64,000 bases of DNA from positions 4,943,753 to 5,007,752 of the forward strand of contig NC_030852.1 of assembly GCF_000208745.1 (NCBI RefSeq), given 5' to 3'. This document shows, in pieces, positions 12,663 through 36,172 of this stretch. The notes below the pieces were generated by a model. That model was given only the letters and a program-made list of their open reading frames with translations. It had not been told where the DNA came from and made no database searches. Each line of letters begins with the position of its first letter. Positions within the stretch are counted from its first letter, which is position 1. The translations under genes and the position numbers were made by a program. Source of the DNA: Theobroma cacao. Taxonomy: Eukaryota; Streptophyta; Magnoliopsida; Malvales; Malvaceae.

Positions 12663-13279
12663 GGTAAAATATCATTAACTCCCTTAAGTTTTGATCGAAA
12701 TTACACGAAGGTCCATTAGTTTTTAAAATGGATACTTCACCCCAAGAATACAAACATTGTTAACAAAAGTTATGAAAAGATTAAAATACCTTTTCTTTTT
12801 TTATTAATTTAAAAAATTATTATTATATTTTTAAAAAATAAAAAATAAAAAAAAAATAGAGAGCACCAATCGGTGCTCCCTAGCTCACCAAGAACAGGGA
12901 GCATCGGCTGGGGAAAAGGGCACTAGGGAGCACCAAAATCGGTGGTCCCAAAGAGAGGAGCTGGGTGTTCCCTTAGAGAGCTTGATTTAGGGCTCGTTCT
13001 CCCTTAGGGAGTCCCAATAAGGGAGCTCCAGTGCTCCCAGGTGGGGAGCTTTTTTTTTAATTAATAAAAAATAATAAAAAACATAATGGTAATTATAAAA
13101 ATTAATCAAGGGTAAAATTGTTTTTTTACCTTTACCACGTCAACAAGTTGACGAAAATACTAACGGTTAGACCTACATGTCCAACGAAAAATAATTTTTT
13201 AGGCAAAGTATCCATTTCGAAAACTAATAAATCTCTGTGTAATTTCGATCAAAACTTAAAGGAGTAAGGGTATTTTACC
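12663..13279. mobile_element. MITE of family A (Mutator-like terminal inverted repeats)
   Basis: The ends are inverted repeats: left GGTAAAATATCATTAACTCC, right (reverse complement) GGTAAAATACCCTTACTCC. The match continues for about 90 bp through AGTTTTGATCGAAATT and ATTAGTTTT. The centre contains palindromic GAGCACCAATCGGTGCTC. Related ends occur at 34931-36172, 49324-49940 and 60111-60590. The flanks are T-rich, so no target duplication can be called. Confidence 0.75.
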
Positions 13280-13317
13280 TTCCTTCTTTTGTTTGCTAGC
13301 AACACAAGTTGTAATTC

Positions 13318-13322
<5 letters not shown>

Positions 13323-13364
<42 letters not shown>

Positions 13365-13365
13365 N
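13323..13365. repeat. TA microsatellite with an undetermined base
   Basis: About 20 uninterrupted TA/AT units, then an n at 13365, followed by a second short TA run at 13428-13457. The n probably marks an unresolved microsatellite length in the assembly, so local coordinates may be uncertain. Confidence 0.95.
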
Positions 13366-13474
13366 AACATATTACTTATCAAACATTTGCTATATTTTTC
13401 TTTTGATCATTTATCCAATGTTTATATTATATATATTATATATATATATATATATTATAATTGGGGCTTTTCTA

Positions 13475-13720
13475 GTGTTGAAGCTCCCAACATGCCGTGA
13501 GCTTTTTGTTTTGGAGCTTTTCCATTGTCACAAATCCTTGAGTAAGAACCGGTGGGATTATTGCAGTAGAGGTAGTTGCTAGTGTAACTGCAACAATAGA
13601 GTTGGTTGAATAAAGGTTTGCAACAACTACTGCATCAGTTGCACTTTTTCCATTTCTTCCATTCCCTTCAGTGTTTGTAACTAGAAGAGTGACTCCGTCA
13701 GGTGCACTCTCATTAAGGTG
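13475..13720 (-). other. Unrecognised stop-free stretch inside the LTR element
   Basis: A run of about 80 codons on the minus strand with unusually normal composition (Val, Thr, Ala and Asn rich, for example NTEGNGRNGKSATDAVVVA) next to AT-rich noncoding DNA. It has no ATG at its open end; the first codon of the open run is GTG. I recognise no family. It may be a decayed captured gene fragment or chance. Confidence 0.25.
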
Positions 13721-13977
13721 CACAGGTTAAGTTTGGTAAGTGGTAGTAATAGAGGACGTGAGTTAGGATATAGTCTCCATCATTCGCCAATTATTGTCCT
13801 CCAATGTTTACATCCTCTCTTAAGAAACTTAGATCATTTTCATAAGATCCTGAATGTAAAAGGGGACAGGTGCATCTTGGTTGCCAGTGGAACTTTCCAT
13901 CTTTTCCAGTAACATAAAATTGTAGCAATAAAAGTCTTACTTAATGCAATCACTCCTCTTTAGTGGAGTCGTCAAAA

Positions 13978-14875
13978 TGTAAAGAGGGTTCTTTTGATAG
14001 GGAGAGGAAGTGTTGCGAACAAGTAGAGGATGTACCGGAGGCAACAAAAAAGAAGATCAGAACAATTTCTAAAATACTGAGTGTTGTGACAGATGAAAGA
14101 CAACAAGAAGAGAATAGGTAAAGAATATATAAGAGGGCTAAAGAGAGAAACTCTGCATGAGAATAAGATAGTTTTGGAAAAGTCCCTCAAATGAATTGTA
14201 AAGGTTATATATATAGTATCAAAAATAGTAGTTATTCAATAATGGGTTTTAATACACGTAATGAATAATAACTTTAATATTGGGTGAACATTACTGAGTT
14301 TTTAATTTTGAGTAATGATTAGAAATCTACTATGTGACTATTAAAGTAATGAATTTTATGATCGTTAATAACATAGTGAGATTTATTCTTGAGTAGAGAG
14401 TAAGTGGAAGAGGTATACAAGAAAAGCTGTACGAGAACAACTTAAACGAAAAATGTGTACGTGAACAAGTACAAAAGAAGAATGTAAGAGGGAGAAATAC
14501 TTGTACTTTAAGAAAAGGTTAAAAGAAGACCTTTTAACTACCTTCATATTTAAACCACTAAACCAAACTCTCTGGAACATCTCAAGATGAAAGTAACCCA
14601 CGAATCTTACCACTCATTCCGAGTTGCTTTTATTACTATCTGTTTGAAGTGGTTATTCCATGTGAAGTAGAGCATCACTTGTTCTAATTGTTCTGCGTGA
14701 AGTAGTGCTTCACTTGTTCTAATTGTTCTACGTGAAGTAGTGCTTCACTTGTTATAATTGTTCTGTATGAAGTATAGCTTGACTTGTAATGGTTATTCTC
14801 ATTATTCTCTATACAATGTTACGCAGTAAAATAATTCTTTAAAAAATAAGTATTAACCAAAATTGACTATCTACA
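13978..14875 (+). repeat. 3' LTR of the GGTGG-flanked element, with a 35-bp tandem array
   Basis: Partner of 10939-11762. Near 14660-14790 it contains about three and a half copies of a 35-bp unit (GTTCTAATTGTTCTRCGTGA followed by AGTAGTGCTTCACTT). The 5' LTR has only a single decayed copy near 11600-11670. This explains most of the length difference between the two LTRs. Confidence 0.8.
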
Positions 14876-15426
14876 GGTGGAGAAGTTTTTGAATCACAAA
14901 TTGTTGTGGCCTCTTGATTTCAACATCAAAAGCACAAAGGAATAATAATCTTCTACCAAATAGCTAGGAAAATTAATATTAAATAACCCAAGCATGATAT
15001 TGTTTGAGGAAAAAATTTTAATTTTTCACTGTGTTGTGTAATTCGATTGCATGACTTTTCCCAACAATGGTATAATTGTATGTTGATTTGGTGCAAAGAA
15101 GAAAATTTTCAAAACTGTTTTCAAATTTGTACAACTTAGTTTCCTCTTTTGATTCAATGGTTTTCTTGTATGTTTGGTCACCAAATTCATATATTAATTG
15201 CAGGAATATGTTGGTAACATGTAAAGGTAAGTTCGGATTGAATTTTGTTGATTTTGATTGCATCTTGTTAATTCAAAATGTTTAAAAACACATGCTTGAC
15301 ATTGTTTAAGCAATGTTCTGTAAATTTTTGGGTAGCCAAACCTAAGCTTCCATGAATAGGGCATAAGCCCAAAGGATGTGTCTAAGAGCTAGCTAGCATC
15401 TTATTATTGTAAAATCAAAGAAAAAT

Positions 15427-16112
15427 GATTAAATTACACAATTAATCTTTGTATTTTGATAAAGTTGTGGATTTAGTCCTTGTATGAAAATTTGAAAAAA
15501 TAGTCTTTATAATTTCTAAAATTGATAATATAAATCCAATTAACAATATTAAAATTTTTCTATTATTTATATTGATATAATATTTTCTTATTGATGTAAT
15601 ATTGAATATAATCATCTGTTAATGATGACGTGGTATGTTTCTTATCTATTTCACAATATTCTTTTCACCACTTTAAATTATGAAGCACAAAAATTCAATT
15701 TTTTTCTATCTCACAACTCTCTTTCTCTAAATCTTAGAAATCCATTCGTATTTTTTTATTTATTTACGTTCCAATCTTGTTTAAAACTATTAGTTTATGT
15801 TGGATAATTTCATGTCCACATTTATAAAATCCATAACAGTTCTTAGCCACGTCATATCGACACTACTATTACATCATTAGTGAAATGTTACATCATTATT
15901 GTTATGTCATCAAATTTAATAGCATATTAACAAAAAAATACTACGTCAACACAACTAAACGTCATACTAACATAGATAACAAAAAATTTTTAATACATTG
16001 AATGACATTACTACTTTTGGAAAGTACAGAATTTCAATTTTAACAAATTATTATACAGGAATTAAATTCACTATTTTGATAAAGTATAGGTACTAATTAC
16101 ATAATTTGACTA
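15427..16112. mobile_element. MITE of family D (about 690 bp)
   Basis: The outer 60-100 bp at both ends are inverted copies. The left reads TTAAATTACACAATTAATC then TTGTATTTTGATAAA. The right, reverse-complemented, reads TCAAATTATGTAATTAGTAC then ATACTTTATCAAAA. The interior is AT-rich without coding. Exact ends and target duplication are not resolved. Confidence 0.65.
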
Positions 16113-17050
16113 AGAAATATCAACTTATATTAATACTTAAAATCAACTTTGTATGTAAATGAAAACATTCAAGCATTTAACTCAATAATAATTACATATA
16201 TCTCTTATTTAAATAAAATCGTTACCTCAAAATCAAAAAGGGCAAATGCAAATTAAAAATTAATTCTTAAAAACTACACACTCGAAGATAAACACACCCT
16301 TTGTCCTAGAGTATGGGGTTCCTTCCTTTAAAGTTTTTATGAAGAGAGAATTTGTCTTATAAGGCATTATAGCTAGATAGAGTGGTTTTTTGTTCAAAGA
16401 AAAGATGCCTACAGGCATTTTAATGATCATTTAACAATGCATTGACTGGTAATTGGACGAGGGAGAGAGAGAGGAAGGAACGATTTAGGAACAAAGTTGC
16501 AGGCAATGATACTTTCTTATATTGAAAATACACAGCTAATAACTGGGTCCGTCCAATGGATTCAAGATTCTAATAAGGGAGAGACAAGCCTCCATGTGAG
16601 ATGAATGCCGCTCTGAACAATAAAGAGATTTGTGCAGAAAGACTAGACACCAAACATTGACTCTATTTCTTCACAAAATCCCACTCCTAGTAGTATGATG
16701 AATGCAACATAGCACACTATCGTTTCCAAGGGGAAAGAGTATACACTGTTTTCTTTTTTTCCTTAAAAATCGTAGTCCTTACTCCCTAAGCATGGCATTC
16801 TAAAGTTCACAATATAACAAATACACCTCTTGCTTTCTTCAAATGTAAGTACAACTACATGACAAAGGCGGAGCCTTCTCTGTTCTGTGTGTTCACAACA
16901 ATGATACCCCTTATAATACTCCTACTGGTAGCTTCTGCTCGAGAAAAACAAAATCTTTGCCTATGAAGTGCCCTCCTTCGGAAAAGTCAGGGAAAAAATG
17001 GGCAAGCACCAAGCTAACTAAATCCTTCAAAAGTCGATTGGAAGTTTCAA
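16113..17050. other. 3' flank and probable 3'UTR of the MAP kinase gene
   Basis: The part nearest the gene (about 16500-17050) is less AT-rich and should include the 3'UTR of the minus-strand kinase. The exact poly(A) site is not clear. A GA-rich run at 16459-16475 is the only simple repeat noted. Confidence 0.4.
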
Positions 17051-24474
<7,424 letters not shown>

Positions 24475-26519
24475 ATACTCTCTCACTTGGATTCACAGCC
24501 AACCAATTCCAGCATTGCCCGCTCCCGATTCCGATTCCGATTCTCCCTCCCGATTTTCTCTCTCCTTCCCCCACCTATTTACTTGTACTTTTTCTCTCTT
24601 CTCTTCTCTTCTCTTATCTGATCTTCCTTTTTCTTTTAATAAAATATTTCACTACTTTTCTATTTCTTGCCCGCTCTATGCGGAGAAGCAAATGGGGGGG
24701 CAGTCCAGATATTTGCTGCGGACACTGGAAAGGTAAAGAAGACTGAAACAATTTTTTTCCTTTTATTTGGTTTCCATGTTCCCTTCTCTTGTTTTTATTT
24801 ATAGGCTATAGGTGAAGTACAGAGGGACATAATTTGATGTTGGCTGTTATATTTTTGTCTACAGCTATTGCTTTGTTTTTTTTTTCTTTATTTCATTTAA
24901 TTGACTTTTTTGCTATTTATTTTTTCCAGTAACATAAATATAACAAGGTTTTTGCAGGAGATTATAAATATGAAAATTATTTTTTAATTTTTATTCTTTT
25001 ATTAAGATATAATTAATAATAAAATTGATGATATAACATATTTATGGGATAAGATAATATAATCATATTTATAATAATCTTTTTTTTTTACTTTTATTAT
25101 TCCAGTAATTTACTTAAATGGAAGATCGCTGTCACTTGATTGTGTTCAGCGTTTAGTTGGAAATAATATAAAATAAAAAAAGGCATTGCGATATGCCCCA
25201 GCTGGAGTCGTGTGGCTCTCACGCCACGCACCAGCGGCGTCTTTTATCGTATTTCCATTTTAGTTGAGTTAGTAAATAGAAAGAAAATGACCCCAGCAAT
25301 TAATTTGAAGTTTGAACCATGAAATCACGCTCAAATTTTGACTTTCCTTTTTAATTAATTAAATCAACTTCAACCCTAAATACACAATTAAATTCATTGG
25401 CCACCTAATGTGTTCTAATCTTACAAGTACAAATCAAAGGGAACAAATAACGTTTTGAAGTAACAATTCCTAAAAACGTCTCTAAACAATTAAAAAATTA
25501 AAATAAATTTTTATCATTTTTATTAAGTTTTAAATAATAATAATTAATCACATGAAGACAAAAGGAGACATAGATGGCAGCAAGTGTGTGGTGGCAGTTG
25601 AGGAGGTTTGAGTACACGTCTCCGTCGTGCTGTGGAAATTGATAATTACACAGAGAGATGAATACTTGAGAATTTGTTGAAGGGAAAAGTGGAAATATGT
25701 GGGCGGGGGAATACATCATCTCATGCAATTCATGCAGGCGGGGATGGGTTCGTTGGTTTCCATCACACAAGCAACCATTACTTTGCATGAAAACCTCTCC
25801 CCTTCAATCTCATCCTCATATTATCCTTTCCCTGTTTCTCCTTTTTTGTACAACCGAAGAAATGCATGGACGTTACTTAAGAAACGTGGGAACGCAGAGT
25901 CAGCTTTGGGCACAATATCTGAATGACTGTCTCTGTCTTGATTTTTTTTATTTTCTTTTCTTTTTTCTCATTTTACATCTACTTTAATTATGACTAGAAA
26001 TTTATTTGTGTCACTGTGGACACAATTTTTTAAAAGAAAAACAAAAAGGATAAAAATAGCTTTCCAAAGTTCGAAAAATTACACTTGTGATGAGCTTGAT
26101 CCTAGTCAAATTGGATGGGACATGATGTTCTAAGTTGGAATTCGATTCGAAAATGTTATTATATTATTAAATGTTACTTAGTATATTTTTATTAAATATT
26201 TTGATTTTAAAATATTTAAATAACATATTAAATTAAATTTTAATTTTTGAATAAATATATAATTTAAATGAGCAAATGGGATTCAAGTCCTACTCCACTT
26301 GATTTACTTTTGTTAGGGTTGGTATTCAGACATGTGTTTGCTAGTAGTGCTTTTAGTACTTAGTGTAACACGCATGTAACAGAACAATTCGAAAGCTCAC
26401 TTGTTATTGCTAATATTTCACGGGTAAGTACTTATCCAAAAATTTAAGTTGATGTCACAATTCATGGATTATGCTAGCAAAGTAGAGATTGAAGTTGGAA
26501 GAGATTACAATGAAGACTG
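24475..26519 (-). promoter_or_regulatory. 5' leader and upstream region of the MAP kinase gene
   Basis: On the minus strand, 24475-24640 is GA-rich (GAGAGAAGAGAAGAG type) and is probably the 5'UTR. An in-frame triplet upstream at 24486 is GTG, so the ATG at 24474 is the start. Farther upstream is AT-rich DNA with a small GC-rich pocket at 25190-25240. No gene is seen; frames around 25500-25990 are chance. Confidence 0.4.
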
Positions 26520-27016
26520 TTGGCATAATGCTTAAATAAGTCCTTAAACTATTCAAGAGCATTCAAATAAATCATTATTCTTTTTATTGCATTTAATCAA
26601 TCTTTCATACTTTTATTCAAAGTCAAATAAAACCCTTATAACTAATAATTGATTCATTACCATTAATAAAAATATCACTTGTCATTTTATATTCAACATG
26701 GTAGTAACATGACATTGATATGGAGGATGAAAAATGTCATATGATCATGTTATCATATCAAATTAACATGCTTTGTTATCATCAATTATAATATGTTAAC
26801 ATGTCATATTATAATAAATTATGATATTTTAACTTACTACATCAACATCACGTGACATAAGATAACAAATGACATTTTAATTAAGTCAATTATTAGTCAT
26901 AAGGACTTATTTGATTCAAAATAAAAGCATAAGAATTTGATTAAATGTAATAAAAGTATAAAAGTTTATTTGAATTTTTTAAAATAGTTTAGGAGCTTTT
27001 TTGTATATTATGCCAA
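26520..27016. mobile_element. MITE of family B (497 bp)
   Basis: Terminal inverted repeats start TTGGCATAAT at both ends. The similarity extends inward about 150 bp through CTTAAACTATT, ATTGCATTTAATCAA and TTTTATTCAAAGTCAAATAA. Related copies are at 54007-54515 and, split by a later insertion, at 43020-43164 plus 49040-49255. There is no coding. Confidence 0.75.
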
Positions 27017-27224
27017 GATTGTTTTATTAAGGAATAAAAAAGGGTAGTTGCAAAGATCATTGGATGCTTTCTCCAATAAAAAAAATGGCAATTCTTCTCC
27101 ATGGAACTTCATAGTTGATTACTCCTATACTTACTTTTTCTCTGCTTTAGTTTACTCTTTTATTAGCTTTGTAGATTAATTTAAATATTGTTATTTATAT
27201 GAATATTATACGTTCACACTACAT

Positions 27225-27580
27225 ATTACGGTATGCGGTCAAAGGAGAACCCCCAACTTTGCATTAGGGAGGTTACCTCTCAACCTAATGTGAAGGAGAA
27301 GGGAATGGTAAGAATGAAAAGATAAAACAAAGAAACACTTCTATTTTAGAAAAATGTTAAGAGGAAGATTTCTTAATTACTTTTATATTTAAACCACAAA
27401 ATCAAACTCTCTAAAACATCAAAGGTAAAACTAATATGTCAACCCTAACACTTCTTTTAGTTTACTTTATGTTTGTATGATGTAGTTATTGCAATCGTTC
27501 TAGTTGTTCTCATTGCTTTTTGTATAGCATTATGTTAATACAAAACAACTCTTAAAAAAATAATAGGTTAAAAATTATTT
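27225..27580 (+). mobile_element. Decayed LTR relic related to the 10.9-14.9 kb element
   Basis: Shares, in order, several blocks with the second half of the LTR at 13978-14875: the GTTAAGAGGAAGATTTCTTA region, ATATTTAAACCACAAAATCA, AACTCTCTAAAACATC, and GTTCTCATTGCTTTTTGTAT. Identity is clearly lower than between the two LTRs. No paired copy is seen nearby, so this is a solo or truncated relic. Confidence 0.55.
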
Positions 27581-29498
27581 GAGATTATTTTATTTAAAAA
27601 TAAAAAAATTACAATTTTAAACTAAAAAAATAATATATAAAAATTAAGTAATAATATTCTAATTAAACTAAGTATAATTTTTTAATTATTTTTCTTTTTT
27701 TCTATTTTCTCCTTATTCTTTCCCTTTCTCTTGTTCTCTTTTCGCTGGTATCAAAAAGCATAATGGTTCATTTTTTTTTTCTACTCCTTCTTCCTCTATC
27801 TCTCCCAAATTGATCTCTCTCTCATTCGATCTTCACGCACTACCATGACTGCAACCCAAAATCATAATTATCATCAAAACACCAGCACCATATAGTGAAT
27901 TTTTCAACAACTACAAAAATTTAATAAATTAACAATATTTTTCCAAAAATAATAACTCAAATCTTAAAATGTTTCACCTTAGAATGCTTTAAATTTAAAA
28001 CTAATGTCACAAGAGCTTGGTTAAAAAAACAAAAACTCCCCAAATACAAATATTATACCTAGTTTATTTAGAATATTATTACTTAATTTTTTTATATTTT
28101 TTAACTTCAAAATTATGATTTTTTTTGAATTGTTAATAAAATAATCTTAAATAATTTATTCCTTTCTTTTAAGTTTCCCTTTTTTCATCATTATGAGTCC
28201 TTTTTTTAAAAGTTGATAAATATTGAAAATATATTTTTTATTATTATTTAATTAAATTAGATTATGACATTCTTTGTACCTTTTTATTTTTCTATTATTT
28301 GAGGATAATTATGATTTTTCATATTTATAAATAATTGTTGACTAATCCACCAATGCATTTTGAAACAAGAGGGTTAAAGTGTATTTTAAAAGTGTATTGA
28401 AGAAAGTTTTGTATTTTACCCACTTGTAAGGTGGTAATTGAGCCAAATTTATGGCTTAGAATTGGTCTATGTTGAGGATGTCCATAGATATTGTGTACTC
28501 GAATATCCTACATTATCCAATCCGATTAAGTAAGATTCAGATATCTTATAGTCAAGTTTGGATAGTAAAGTTATTACCTATCACAAGATCGAAGAGCGAT
28601 CTTAAGATACCCATCACTCAAACTCAATTATAAATAATGATTTTTAATATTAATTCTAATTGAATTTTTTTTATTTATATATTTTATATTATATTTAAGG
28701 TAATACTTACTATAATTCATTAATTATTTTAAATATATTTTTAAAATTTAATTTATTTTTTCATAAATTAACTTTAATTTATTAATAATATACATAAAAA
28801 TTATTTTAAATTTATTTTAATAAAAAAATTAATAGATACGAATATTTATTTTAAGATATTCCAATACGAATTCAAGTAATAATTCAAAAAACTAATCAAG
28901 TACTACTATTTATAAAATTTGGATACCCTATCAACTAATAAAGATGAAAATTACGATATCTCAAAAATATCAAATACCCTACCCATTGAATTTCAAGCCG
29001 AACCCTAAAAACTTGTGTCAATGCAATTTTAAGAGCTGGACCATTTGAATCCTAAGTCCAGTCAAATTTACAGCCCGTGGTAAAGTCGTGACATTTGTAG
29101 TACGCACCTTGCGATACAAAGAAATGTAGCTACCGCATTTGGGAAGCACTGGCCTTGGTCTGTATTGTCTCATTAATATTAAAAATCCAAACCCATTGGA
29201 TTACAAAAATAAAACAGCAAAATGGAACAAGCAACACAAGGGCTTTGTAATTCCCATGATCCCTAATGTCATACAAACGCTAATCAACAGAAACTACAAA
29301 AATTACAGCATCTGTAACTGTTCCAAAGAATATTTTGACTAGCCGAACGAGCTTTCATACAGACCTCTAACTGGAATTCAACCAATTATTATTTGCGCAG
29401 TCGAAGGAGATGGCAACTTATGAATGAAAATAAGGGTAAATAAACAACTTGCCAAGACAACCATGGAGGGGGCAATCTAAGGCCTGATTTTGTCTCCT
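27581..29498. other. AT-rich intergenic DNA, including the V-ATPase B 3'UTR
   Basis: No coding is seen. The last 300-400 bases before 29499 should be 3'UTR of the minus-strand V-ATPase gene. The segment about 28470-29010, with GATATC/GGATACCC-type motifs near both ends, may be a decayed MITE, but the ends could not be matched convincingly. Confidence 0.35.
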
Positions 29499-34633
<5,135 letters not shown>

Positions 34634-34930
34634 TTTGTTGTAGTTCTGTCAAGAAAGAGAGCTACAAATAAACAGAAAATTCATCGCTGGGCAGAAAATG
34701 AACAAGATAAAAAAAAAAAAAAAGGGAAATTTTCACCCTTGACAACTCCAGCAAAAAATCTAGAAGCTTGAAAATAGTTAAAAATGCTAGGTTTCATTTG
34801 ATTATTGCTTTTCATACTTGCTTTTTACTATTTTCTTTGAGTTTTAAAGTAAAAGCAACTAGTATAAAGAAAACTTACAACTGATTAAGAATCAATAAAT
34901 GATAAAATATAAAAGCAATTCTAATTTAAT

Positions 34931-36172
34931 GGGTAAATTACCCCCAAGCCCTTAGAGTTTCAACCTAATTGAGTTTAAGTCCATTAGTATTTAAAATAGA
35001 TACGCTGCCCCAAAATAATATACTTCGCAGGATGGATAAGTCCTGCCGTTACCCACCGTTTGACTTTCCATTAACTTCATGACATGGCCATCATTTTATA
35101 CCCAATTTACCCTTCCCCAAAGACTACTGAGTCAACTCACATACCCTTTCACACACAAGAGACAACCACTCACATATCCTTTTGTAGGATTTGTTCCAGA
35201 CAGCTACTGATACAACAGCCATTGCAAGCCCATAAAAAACCCAGCAGTGTTTTTTTTTTTTTTGAAACACATAACATGGCATTCTACTTAAATCAAAAAA
35301 AGATAGAAGGAAAGAAAATTTCTGCAAAAGCCTCCGAGGTTATTCCCTTTAACCTAGGCTGAATCAACAATACTTCAAAATGAGTCATCTAAACAGTCTG
35401 CACTGCATCCCAACCATCATGACGAATACAAATATCATGCTGGAGCTAGAAAACCAGTAATATGACTCAGATCGGATATATTTCCCTACGTCAAACACCT
35501 AAATATTCTACATATCACCAATAGACGTATAGGCAGCATCTCCAGCTGCCAAACCTGTGTGCAACAACACCTCCACAATTCACCGCTTTCAACAAATATA
35601 GGAATTTTGGGGAAAGATGAGAAACAATGGGTGAAAAATGCTGTATCAGTTCACATTCAGGACTATTGGTGGTAAAACTAAGGTACATCTTAACTCCCAA
35701 GTCAAAATATATAGTTTCCAAGGCAAAATTAGCCACATCTACAAGTCCAACATCTCATATTTTATCTCATTTGGGGCAATAAGCCCTGGGATAGAAAGCA
35801 TCCATTGTCCCTCTCTTTCGCCTTGTACAGCAGCCTCTTCTGCATAGAGATCTTTGCTGTCCTAAGCTGAAAATTCTTTTCATTGCACAAGGCAGTCTCA
35901 TATGTGATTCTTAAATGTGGACAAATCATTTCCCGACTCAAATACTCCATTCACAAATTGAGAAAGCAAGGCAGGAGATGGAAAAAGTTGATGGATAGTC
36001 AACTGAATTGTGTAATCTGGATTGAAAGACATGTTTTAGTGTTGTTAGTTTAGTCATTTTTTAACATCTGTTAAGGATATTTGTAGTTTCGGGGTAGAGT
36101 GTTCATTTTGAATACTAATGGACTTAAAGATGAACTAGGGTGAAACTCTAAGGACTTCGGGAAAATTTACCC
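34931..36172. mobile_element. Pack-MULE-like element in the VHA-B leader intron
   Basis: About 90-100 bp terminal inverted repeats. The left starts GGGTAAATTACCCCCAAGCC and the right, reverse-complemented, GGGTAAATTTTCCCGAAGTC. Both continue through CCTTAGAGTTTCA and TTTAAGTCCATTAGTATT. Flanks are TAATTTAAT (34922-34930) and TAATATAAT (36173-36181), 8 of 9 identical, the target length of Mutator-like elements. The interior carries a decayed exportin-1 gene fragment (35715-36015). The ends resemble the family A MITEs elsewhere in the window. Confidence 0.82.
35715..36015 (-). pseudogene. XPO1: Captured fragment of exportin-1 (CRM1/XPO1) C-terminus
   Basis: Minus-strand translation near 35955-35885 gives QFVNGVFESGNDLSTFKNHI, followed by stop codons. 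In the same register come KEFSA, DSKDLYAEEAA near 35850-35825, and MLSIPGLIAPNEI near 35800-35765. This is the conserved extreme C-terminus of plant exportin-1, the nuclear export receptor, as I remember it. A TIQL...FPSPALL segment upstream extends the match to about 36010. At least three in-frame stops and several substitutions show it is non-functional. The sequence down to about 35040 may be captured 3'UTR. The parent gene is not in this window. Confidence 0.85.

Larger units (their letters stand above)
10934..14880. mobile_element. Complete non-autonomous LTR element with GGTGG target duplication
   Basis: Two direct repeats, 10939-11762 and 13978-14875, flank an internal region. Each begins TGTAAAG. 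The left one ends CTATA and the right one CTACA. The 5 bases before the left repeat (10934-10938) and after the right repeat (14876-14880) are both GGTGG, the expected target-site duplication of an LTR element. By eye the LTRs are roughly 85-90% identical, so the insertion is old. The internal part (11763-13977) has no gag or pol, which points to a LARD/TRIM-like non-autonomous element. It also carries a later MITE (12663-13279). Confidence 0.82.

Noticed and set aside
12652..13291. 9-11 bp target duplication for the MITE at 12663-13279
   Set aside because: Both flanks are T/C-rich low-complexity runs; the apparent 8-of-11 match is not meaningful.
24475..24486. Four-codon N-terminal extension of the MAP kinase
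   Set aside because: The codon at 24486 is GTG. The ATG at 24474 gives MGGSGTLVDGVRR, which matches the MPK8/MPK15 start.
25498..25987. Overlapping frames of 75-96 codons upstream of the MAP kinase gene
   Set aside because: Both strands are open in the same place without any conserved motif; typical of chance in mildly GC-richer DNA.
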